This document shows positions 7,925-13,575 of a stretch of DNA of 14,837 bases, in pieces. The stretch covers positions 1 through 14,837 of the forward strand of contig JAEKKE010000136.1 of the NCBI GenBank assembly GCA_019510535.1, written 5' to 3'. A model generated the notes under the pieces. It was not told where the DNA came from and did not search any database. It saw nothing but the letters and a program-made list of their open reading frames with translations. Position numbers and translations under genes: made by a program. The stretch is from Acidobacteriota bacterium. Its GTDB lineage: Bacteria; Acidobacteriota; Terriglobia; Terriglobales; Acidobacteriaceae. How positions within the stretch are numbered: the stretch's first letter is position 1; each line of letters starts with the position of its first letter.

Positions 7925-9205
7925 CTAACGGGCTGATGGTGCGTTGAGCGAAGAGCTTTCGTCGCAGAAGGCAGCGACAGGAATCGGAAAAAGAGGTGCG
8001 CGGACAGAGGTTGGCTGCCAGCCGAAAAGCGCCTCCGTTGCGGCGCCGCAGATGCGGCCCTGGCATGGCCCCATGCCGCAGCGGGTATGGAGCTTAGCGT
8101 CTGTCCAGTTGGAACGCGTCTGCAGTTGACCGAAGGTGACATCCTCGCAGCGGCAGACGATCGTCTCCTGCGAAGCAAGCTTGAGCACTTCAGGACGAAG
8201 CCGGAAGGCATGCGTCAGACGGCGGCTAAACGCAGCCTCTTTTGCGCGGCGAGCGAGCAGGCGCGTGGGAAGGGGATCGCAATCTGCGGCTGCAAGTCCT
8301 GCGATCTCTCCCTCCACCTGTGCAGCATCGACGCCCGCGATGCCGGTGGGTTCACCCGCACAGTAAATGCCGGCGACGGGGGTTTGCTGTTGCGAGTCGA
8401 CCTGAACAAAGCTGCCCTGAAGCGTGCATCCCAGTAGTTGAGCGAGCTCGGTGTTTGGTACAAGATGAAAGCCGCAGGCGAGCAGATCGCACTCCACCGT
8501 CCACGTTCGTCTGCCATTGGTCAGCGTGACGGAGCGCAACTTCTCATCGCCCTGCCCCGAGATCGGCCAGCAACCTGTCTGGTACGGCGTTGCGCCGAGA
8601 GTCCTGCGGTAGCCTGCACCCTGCAGCAGCTTGCCCGGGCTGCGTAAGAGGGATGCTGCGAAGGGCAACATCTGGAGAGTCGATGCCTGTTCCGCAACGG
8701 TGACAATCGAGGCTCCATATTCACGAAGATGAGCGGCGACGGCGAGTAGCAGCGGTCCTGTTCCTGCAACAACGATCCGCTTGCCCGCAACCGGATATCC
8801 GCCTTTGACAAGGGCCTGCAGACCGCCCGCACCGAAGACTCCAGGCAGAGTCCATCCAGGAAAAGGGAGAAAGCGTTCTCGCGCACCGGTAGTGAGGATC
8901 AGGCGGTCCCAGCGATAAGTCTCGAAGTGACCTCCGGCCTCGGCCAGCAGCGTTGATGGGGAAGGGACATCGACGATACGGCGGCCAGGAAGTAGAGCGG
9001 CTCCAGAGGTGTGAAAGGCCGCGATCGCGGCGGCACGTGCCGCGTCCTCCTGGTGGGGGCGGGTGATGTCTGCACGCCAGATCTGTCCGCCGGCTGCAGG
9101 GTTATCGTCGAGAACGGCGACACGGCAGCCATTGCGCGAAGCCGCGGTTGCCGCGGCAAGACCGGCGGGGCCGGCGCCTATGACCAGAACATCTGCCGGC
9201 TTCAT
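7925..9205 (-). CDS. D-hydroxyproline dehydrogenase, FAD/BFD-domain subunit (probable)
   Basis: This 426-residue flavoprotein resembles the large subunits of hydrogen cyanide synthase (HcnB) and of three-part D-hydroxyproline/amino acid dehydrogenases. An N-terminal FAD site GAGPAG (residues 10-15) is followed by a second dinucleotide fold with an altered AGTGPLLLA motif (about 147-155). At the C-terminus is a BFD-like [2Fe-2S] domain with Cys351-x-Cys353 and Cys376-x4-Cys381. The ATG at 9205 is chosen over a frame extension to 9289 because it directly precedes the FAD motif, has GGAG 8 bases upstream, and overlaps the previous gene's stop as ATGA. The complex probably oxidises cis-4-hydroxy-D-proline to pyrroline-4-hydroxy-2-carboxylate and passes electrons to the respiratory chain. 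A related D-amino acid or opine dehydrogenase role is the main alternative; context favours hydroxyproline. Confidence 0.88.
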   Translation of the reverse strand: MKPADVLVIGAGPAGLAAATAASRNGCRVAVLDDNPAAGGQIWRADITRPHQEDAARAAAIAAFHTSGAALLPGRRIVDVPSPSTLLAEAGGHFETYRWDRLILTTGARERFLPFPGWTLPGVFGAGGLQALVKGGYPVAGKRIVVAGTGPLLLAVAAHLREYGASIVTVAEQASTLQMLPFAASLLRSPGKLLQGAGYRRTLGATPYQTGCWPISGQGDEKLRSVTLTNGRRTWTVECDLLACGFHLVPNTELAQLLGCTLQGSFVQVDSQQQTPVAGIYCAGEPTGIAGVDAAQVEGEIAGLAAADCDPLPTRLLARRAKEAAFSRRLTHAFRLRPEVLKLASQETIVCRCEDVTFGQLQTRSNWTDAKLHTRCGMGPCQGRICGAATEALFGWQPTSVRAPLFPIPVAAFCDESSSLNAPSAR

Positions 9206-9450
9206 GACTGGGTCTCCACGCGCATGCCTTCCTGGCATACGGTCTGGCAGGTGCGGGTGTGCGGAACCCCATTGACGATAGCGCGGCACTCAAGACAGAT
9301 CCCCATGCCGCAGAGAGCAGTGCGAGGCTGACCTGTCGTTGAAATGCGGCAGGGCGCCGATGCCATCAGCAATGCCGCGCTCAGCGTACAGCCCGCAGGC
9401 ACAGAGATAGGCGATCCATTCACATGAATCACGATCTGCTGATCAGGCAT
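9202..9450 (-). CDS. (2Fe-2S)-binding small subunit of D-hydroxyproline dehydrogenase (probable)
   Basis: This 82-residue protein resembles HcnA and the N-terminal domain of heterotetrameric sarcosine oxidase alpha. It has a ferredoxin-like fold with a cluster motif Cys47-x4-Cys52-x2-Cys55 ... Cys68 within 'RTALCGMGICLECRAIV'. It would carry electrons between the two flavoprotein subunits. The frame extends upstream to 9618, but the ATG at 9450 is clearly right: it has AGGAGG 6 bases upstream, gives the normal family length, and overlaps the preceding gene by 8 bases. The stop overlaps the next start (ATGA). This order, with the Fe-S gene between the two flavoprotein genes, and the tight overlaps suggest balanced synthesis of one three-subunit complex. 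Confidence 0.88.
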   Translation of the reverse strand: MPDQQIVIHVNGSPISVPAGCTLSAALLMASAPCRISTTGQPRTALCGMGICLECRAIVNGVPHTRTCQTVCQEGMRVETQS

Positions 9451-10561
9451 GAACGGCCTCCTGCCGGATACGCGACGGTAGATACGGCGTAGCGTCGATA
9501 ACCGATGCTCGGCCAAGAAGAGCATCGATGGCAAGTACGGCGGCTCCGGGCGCATTGGTGATACCAAGGCCCTCGAAGCCCATGGCAAGAAACAGCGTAG
9601 GATCCGCCGTTGGTCCAATGAGAGGAAGCTTATCCGCCGTCGCAGCGCGATGGCCGGTCCACACGCGAATCCCCGAAAGCCCTTTCAGGCAGGGCATGTA
9701 TTCGATGGCTCGTTCAAGCATGCTGCGCAGTATGGCGTGGTTGATCTCGCGGCTCTCGTCGCCGTACTGGCGCGAAGAACCGATCAGCAACTGACCGGTA
9801 AGCCGGGGCTGGATGTTGAATGCCACCGAATCGGCCGTGAGTTTATGCGCGCTCTTCAGATAGCCAAGCTCGACCAACTGGTGACTCACCACGCCGGGAT
9901 AGCGGTCAGTGATAAGCAGATGCCCCTTTCGCTTTTGAATGGGCAGCGAAGGCAACAGATCGATAGAGGCGCCGCTGGCAAGGAGAATCCGCTCCGCTTC
10001 GATGGAGGTGCCGTTCGCAAACTGAACACGGCCTTTGCCGCAACGCACAACCTCATGGTCGGAGAGAAACACAACGCCCAAACGTCGCGCTTCGGAGAGG
10101 AAGTATTCCGCGGCGACGGGGGGATAGAGCACTCCATCGTCAGGAACCAGCAGAGCACCGGCGAGCCCGGAACGGAGATAAGGCTCAGCCTCGGCCAGTT
10201 CACGAGGATCGAGAACCTGTGAGGCGATGCCGGCCTGGGCATAGGTCGTCTGTTTTGAGAAGACCTCGGCCATCTCTTCGTCATCGGCCGCGATCCACAG
10301 CGTGCCTCGCGACTCATACTCCACGCCTGCGGGAAGCTCCGGAGCCATGGTTAGCCACAAGGATCGTGAGTAGGCTGTGAGTGCAAGTTGGGCCGGAGAG
10401 TCGTCCATCACGACGACATGGCCCATGCCCGCTGCGGTTGTTCCTCCACCGACGACGCCGCGTTCTACGATGACCACCCGCAAGCCCGCGCGTGCAGCTT
10501 CCAGTGCACAGGCACAGCCGACGATACCGGCGCCGACGATGATGAGGTCAAAACCAGGCAT
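9443..10561 (-). CDS. D-hydroxyproline dehydrogenase, DAO-family catalytic subunit (probable)
   Basis: This 372-residue FAD-dependent oxidoreductase belongs to the DAO family, which includes glycine/sarcosine oxidases and the beta subunits of D-amino acid dehydrogenases. The N-terminal Rossmann motif reads IIVGAGIVGCACA (about 7-19), ending its second strand in VIVER. The C-terminal flavin-contact segment contains 'TADKLPLIGP' and 'GFEGLGITNAPG', standard for the family. The ATG at 10561 shares bases with the epimerase stop (TGATG), and a purine-rich AAGGA lies 11 bases upstream, so translational coupling is likely. In known three-part D-hydroxyproline dehydrogenases this subunit holds the imino-acid oxidation site; the substrate is inferred from the neighbouring epimerase. 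A sarcosine or D-proline oxidase role cannot be excluded from sequence alone. Confidence 0.88.
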   Translation of the reverse strand: MPGFDLIIVGAGIVGCACALEAARAGLRVVIVERGVVGGGTTAAGMGHVVVMDDSPAQLALTAYSRSLWLTMAPELPAGVEYESRGTLWIAADDEEMAEVFSKQTTYAQAGIASQVLDPRELAEAEPYLRSGLAGALLVPDDGVLYPPVAAEYFLSEARRLGVVFLSDHEVVRCGKGRVQFANGTSIEAERILLASGASIDLLPSLPIQKRKGHLLITDRYPGVVSHQLVELGYLKSAHKLTADSVAFNIQPRLTGQLLIGSSRQYGDESREINHAILRSMLERAIEYMPCLKGLSGIRVWTGHRAATADKLPLIGPTADPTLFLAMGFEGLGITNAPGAAVLAIDALLGRASVIDATPYLPSRIRQEAVHA

Positions 10562-11514
10562 CAGAACGCGATTCCTTTACCGAAGGGATCGCTGGAATCA
10601 AAATAAAGCTTCGACTCCGCTGTAATCCACGCGCGTCCGCTGATGGTTGGAATAACCTGATCGCCGTGTGAAACAACGGAGCCGGTAAATACCGTCCCAA
10701 GAATGCCCTCTTGTTTCCACTGCTGCCCTTCTGAAAGTTTGCCTTCGGCATGCAGGCACGCTAATTTAGCGCTGGTTCCTGTGCCACAGGGAGAGCGGTC
10801 AAACGAAGCACCCGGGCAGAGGACGAAGTTGCGGCCTGAGTTCGTTGGGTCTTCCGGTGCGGAGACGAGCTCGATGTGATCGATCAGTGCACCGTCAGCT
10901 CCAGTGATGCCGTTCGCGATCAAAGCTTCGCGTATTGCCGTGGTCAGCGCGACCAGGGGATTGCGGTTGGCGGCAATGAGCTTCTGACCATGGCCGTCAA
11001 CCAGAAAGAACCAGTTCCCGCCCCAGGCGATATCGCCGGTAAAAATGCCGTAGCCGGGAGCATCGACACGGACTGCTTCGCGATACCGATATGCGGGCAC
11101 ATTGCGCACAGAGACGCTGCCATCTGCATGCAGTTCGGTGTGAACATCCCCAACCGGAGTCTCAATCACGTGCTTACCCGGGCCGATGCGTTTCAGATGA
11201 GCCAGTGTGGTAATGAGACCAATGGTGCCGTGGCCGCACATGCCCAGATAGCCGACATCGTTAAAGAAGATGACTCCAGCCGCGGCATCAGGATTGACGG
11301 GCTTGCAGAGCAATGCTCCGACTACGACCTCGGAGCCGCGGGGTTCACAGACTACGCCGCTGCGGAAGTGATCATACTCAGCTTGAAACCGAGCCCGGCG
11401 TTCTGCCAGCGGTCCGGATCCCAGATCTGGCCCACCTTCAATGACAACACGGGTCGGTTCTCCAGCCGTGTGAGAGTCCACGACAGAGACGAAGACGGGC
11501 AGTGGCGATGGCAT
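10561..11514 (-). CDS. Proline racemase family, probable 4-hydroxyproline 2-epimerase
   Basis: This 317-residue cytoplasmic enzyme of the proline racemase superfamily is cofactor-independent and uses two active-site thiols. Both catalytic cysteines are present: Cys93 in MCGHGTIG and Cys243 in DRSPCGTGTSAK. This excludes the Cys-to-Thr trans-3-hydroxy-L-proline dehydratase subgroup and supports a true racemase/epimerase. With the downstream dehydrogenase and deaminase genes the best call is trans-4-hydroxy-L-proline to cis-4-hydroxy-D-proline epimerisation, the first step of the route (LhpA/HypRE role). It is the first gene of the operon. The ATG at 11514 has only a weak SD-like sequence. A TACAAT hexamer (11521-11526, minus strand) and a GTATTGTATCC motif lie just upstream, so the leader may be very short and controlled by the divergent GntR-type regulator. 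Proline racemase activity is the alternative. Confidence 0.92.
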   Translation of the reverse strand: MPSPLPVFVSVVDSHTAGEPTRVVIEGGPDLGSGPLAERRARFQAEYDHFRSGVVCEPRGSEVVVGALLCKPVNPDAAAGVIFFNDVGYLGMCGHGTIGLITTLAHLKRIGPGKHVIETPVGDVHTELHADGSVSVRNVPAYRYREAVRVDAPGYGIFTGDIAWGGNWFFLVDGHGQKLIAANRNPLVALTTAIREALIANGITGADGALIDHIELVSAPEDPTNSGRNFVLCPGASFDRSPCGTGTSAKLACLHAEGKLSEGQQWKQEGILGTVFTGSVVSHGDQVIPTISGRAWITAESKLYFDSSDPFGKGIAF

Positions 11515-11533
11515 GCCTGAATTGTAGACGAAG

Positions 11534-11547
11534 TTGGATACAATACG
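11534..11547 (-). promoter_or_regulatory. Candidate regulator site upstream of the hydroxyproline operon
   Basis: On the minus strand 11547-11536 reads CGTATTGTATCC, ending 21 bases before the epimerase start. It matches CGTTTTGTATAC, found 27 bases before the Ldh-family start (13556-13545), at 10 of 12 positions and in the same orientation. FCD-type GntR regulators often bind TTGTATACAA-like sites. The regulator gene diverges from this very region, so autoregulation plus operon control is a reasonable inference. Confidence 0.4.
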
Positions 11548-11612
11548 CCTTTTTCATTCAAGGGTGCCTGCCCGGCCATCGTGCGCTACAGTAGGAATTG
11601 AGAGAAAGATAC

Positions 11613-12380
11613 GTGAAGAAAACCGCTGCTGGGCCAACAAAAACCAAGACTACCGCGGTGCGGACGGTATCTCCAACAGGTGAGCGCGAGAAAGCCGAGC
11701 ACGGCACCAGTCTGCTGACTGCCTTCCAGGAGATTCGTGAGCTGATCGTTCATGGCAAGATGTCGCCGGGAACGTGGATTGTGGAAGCAGACCTGGCGGA
11801 GCGTCTGGGCATGAGCCGTACACCGGTGCGTGCGGCGATCCACTGGCTGCAACGCGAAGGCTATGTGCTGGAGCAGCGGAATGTAAGCAAGTCCAGGATG
11901 ATTGTCTCTCCCCTGACCAAGGAAGACGCCAACGAGCTCTACCTGATTATCGGCAGGCTGGAAGGTCTTGCAGGCCGCGGTGCGGCGCAGGCTTCGGCGG
12001 AAGACCGGGAGAAGCTGGCGGATACTCTGGAGAATCTCAATCACAAACTGGCCGCAATCTCCAAGGGTAAGGGACGTACGGCAGATATCTTCGACGTGGA
12101 CCGCGACTTCCATCGCGCCATTGTCCACGCCGGCGCGGGGCCGCGGCTTGCCACACTGCATGGCGCAGTCGAGCCGCAGGCGGAGCGCTACTGGCGTTTG
12201 TATGCCAGTTCCATCATTACCGATTTGCATATGTCCGTTCGCGAACATGCCGCCATCATTGCGGCGGTGCGTCGCGGCGATCCAGATGGTGTAGAGGCCG
12301 CATTGCAGAACAACTGGATCAAGGGTGCGGACCGGCTGGGGCACGTCATCGACATCTTTGGAGAGCGCGGTAGTTGGTAG
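11613..12380 (+). CDS. GntR-family regulator, FCD (FadR/VanR-type) subfamily
   Basis: This is a transcription regulator of about 255 residues. The N-terminal about 30 residues are basic and Thr/Lys-rich. A winged-helix GntR domain follows (about 33-100), with recognition helix 'MSRTPVRAAIHWLQREG' (about 67-83). The FCD effector domain spans about 105-245. It keeps the Asp-x3-His metal/ligand pair (Asp163, His167) and a later His (His212, in SVREH), while the usual third His position is occupied by an Asn-Asn-Trp segment. A GTG start at 11613 preceded by GAGAGAAAG is preferred; a TTG at 11598 is possible but has AGGA only one base upstream. It diverges from the epimerase operon over a 98-base gap and converges on the Ldh-family gene. 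It probably senses hydroxyproline or a pathway intermediate and controls the flanking genes; the ligand and sign of control are inferred. Confidence 0.88.
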   Translation: MKKTAAGPTKTKTTAVRTVSPTGEREKAEHGTSLLTAFQEIRELIVHGKMSPGTWIVEADLAERLGMSRTPVRAAIHWLQREGYVLEQRNVSKSRMIVSPLTKEDANELYLIIGRLEGLAGRGAAQASAEDREKLADTLENLNHKLAAISKGKGRTADIFDVDRDFHRAIVHAGAGPRLATLHGAVEPQAERYWRLYASSIITDLHMSVREHAAIIAAVRRGDPDGVEAALQNNWIKGADRLGHVIDIFGERGSW

Positions 12381-12435
12381 CGCCGGCGAGAGCATTTTCC
12401 CCTTTGGGTGTGATGTAGGGCTTCCTATCCTATTG

Positions 12436-12459
12436 GGCGTTTTCCGCAATGAAAACGCC
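12436..12459. terminator. Bidirectional hairpin between the regulator and Ldh-family genes
   Basis: GGCGTTTTC (12436-12444) and GAAAACGCC (12451-12459) form a perfect 9-bp stem with a 6-base loop in the 114-base gap between two convergent genes. The T and A runs lie inside the stem rather than after it, so classic intrinsic termination is not certain. Position and symmetry suit a shared terminator for both transcripts. Confidence 0.6.
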
Positions 12460-12494
12460 TCTACACACCGCTTCCGGGATACCAGCAAAAAGCT

Positions 12495-13517
12495 CTATCG
12501 ACTCAGGTCAGCAAGTTCTTCATAGAGAGCGGCCGGAATATGCACGCCTTCAGCAAGGCTCTTTTTGCGAGCGATGTAGCGTCTCTGCGATGGCAGCCGC
12601 GCGCCCTGCCCGACAATCTGCTGAAACAATGCCTCTGCCTGATCGGCTGACGCAGGGGTGTCGCTGAACCTGGAACGGTCAATCGCAAGGATGAGTTCGC
12701 CTCCAATAGGCGCTGCACCCGCACCGTCATCCATCAGCAGAGACTCTTTGCTGGTGAGGTCGCCGATAAGGGGACCGGCGAGGAGCTCCACCATTAATGC
12801 CAGTGCGGAACCCTTGTGACCTCCGAAGGGGAGCATGGCTCCAGCGGCGATGGCCGCAGGGTCGGTGGTAGGGTTTCCATCGCGATCGACGCCGCAACCA
12901 GGTGGAAGCTGTCTTCCTCCACGGCGATGAAGTTCCAGCTCACCGCGCGCGATGGCGCTGGTCGCGAAGTCGAAGATAAATGGTTCCTGCCCCGGCCGGG
13001 GCCATCCAAAGGCAATCGGGTTTGTGCCGAACAGCGGCTGTGTGCCACCAGCTGGGGCCACCCAGGCATGGTTGGAGGTCATTGCAATCGCGACCAGATT
13101 TTCGCTGGCAATGGCTTCCACCTCCGGCCAGAGCGCGGCGAAGTGGACACAGCGGTTGAGAGCCAGTGCCGCGATGCCATAGTGGCGAGCCTTCTCGATC
13201 AAAAGAGGCCGTCCGGCTTCGAAGGCGAGCTGCGCGAAGCCACGATCGCCATCTACGCGGACAAGCGAAGGCCCCGGTTCCGTAACAGTGGGAGACGCGT
13301 GCCGGTTGATCTTTCCAAGCCGCATACTGCGCACCGCGGAGAGCAGCCGATAGATGCCATGCGCACCGCACCCATCCCGTTCTCCCGCAACCAGCGTCTC
13401 CGTAACACCGGGAATCTGCGCGGCGGAAAGACCATTCTCAAGAAGGATTCTGCTGGCGAACTCTCTCAGCTCGTCGAGGGACATGTGAATCGTAGCTTTG
13501 TCAGTCGTCTGGTTCAT
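12495..13517 (-). CDS. Ldh-family oxidoreductase, probable pyrroline-2-carboxylate-type imine reductase
   Basis: This 340-residue protein of the malate/L-lactate/ureidoglycolate dehydrogenase family is a non-Rossmann NAD(P)H enzyme class that includes the DpkA/LhpD delta1-piperideine- and delta1-pyrroline-2-carboxylate reductases and rhizobial HypS. Conserved features are the His53 region ('GAHGIYRL'), 'NRCVHFAALW' (His125), 'FGTNPIAFGWPR' (163-174), 'DFATSA' (183-188) and 'PFGGHKGSALALMVELLAG' (230-248). Next to hydroxyproline genes it likely reduces a cyclic imine (pyrroline-2-carboxylate or its 4-hydroxy form), either recovering proline from side products or acting in trans-3-hydroxyproline use. 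The ATG at 13517 is chosen; Met12 is an alternative and neither has a strong SD. It is transcribed towards the regulator and shares its upstream region with the GH43 gene. A malate/lactate dehydrogenase role fits less well. Confidence 0.85.
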   Translation of the reverse strand: MNQTTDKATIHMSLDELREFASRILLENGLSAAQIPGVTETLVAGERDGCGAHGIYRLLSAVRSMRLGKINRHASPTVTEPGPSLVRVDGDRGFAQLAFEAGRPLLIEKARHYGIAALALNRCVHFAALWPEVEAIASENLVAIAMTSNHAWVAPAGGTQPLFGTNPIAFGWPRPGQEPFIFDFATSAIARGELELHRRGGRQLPPGCGVDRDGNPTTDPAAIAAGAMLPFGGHKGSALALMVELLAGPLIGDLTSKESLLMDDGAGAAPIGGELILAIDRSRFSDTPASADQAEALFQQIVGQGARLPSQRRYIARKKSLAEGVHIPAALYEELADLSR

Positions 13518-13544
13518 CCATGAGCTCTTAGGAAAAACAAAATC

Positions 13545-13556
13545 GTATACAAAACG
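13545..13556 (-). promoter_or_regulatory. Candidate regulator site upstream of the Ldh-family gene
   Basis: The minus strand reads CGTTTTGTATAC, with GTATAC as its self-complementary core. It is the near-match (10 of 12) of the motif before the epimerase operon and lies 27 bases before the reductase start. It abuts the 19-bp palindrome at 13555-13573, sharing two bases. Binding by the local GntR/FCD regulator is inference. Confidence 0.4.
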
Positions 13557-13573
13557 ATAGAATCATTCTATCG
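13555..13573. promoter_or_regulatory. Perfect 19-bp palindrome, candidate operator in a divergent promoter
   Basis: CGATAGAAT-C-ATTCTATCG is a perfect inverted repeat with 9-bp arms around one central base. It sits in the 58-base gap between the divergent Ldh-family gene and the GH43 gene and ends only 2 bases before the GH43 ATG. A dimeric regulator bound here could block both promoters. The left arm contains TAGAAT, which could also serve as a -10 element for GH43, implying a very short or absent leader. No obvious second copy was seen in this window, so the binding protein is unknown. Confidence 0.6.
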
Positions 13574-13575
13574 CT

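Noticed and set aside
9206..9289. N-terminal extension of the FAD/BFD subunit to 9289
   Set aside because: The extra 28 residues (Pro/His/Arg-rich) precede the normal Rossmann start, and the ATG at 9205 has a ribosome binding site and an ATGA overlap with the previous gene.
9451..9618. N-terminal extension of the [2Fe-2S] subunit to 9618
   Set aside because: It would run deep into the DAO-family gene; the ATG at 9450 with AGGAGG 6 bases upstream gives the standard small-subunit length.
10561..11514. trans-3-hydroxy-L-proline dehydratase as the function of the racemase-family gene
   Set aside because: The dehydratase subgroup replaces the first catalytic Cys or uses a Cys/Thr pair; here both Cys93 and Cys243 are present.
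11586..12488. Minus-strand open frame (300 codons) opposite the GntR regulator
   Set aside because: It is antisense to a well-formed GntR/FCD protein, and its translation shows no domain or plausible start context.
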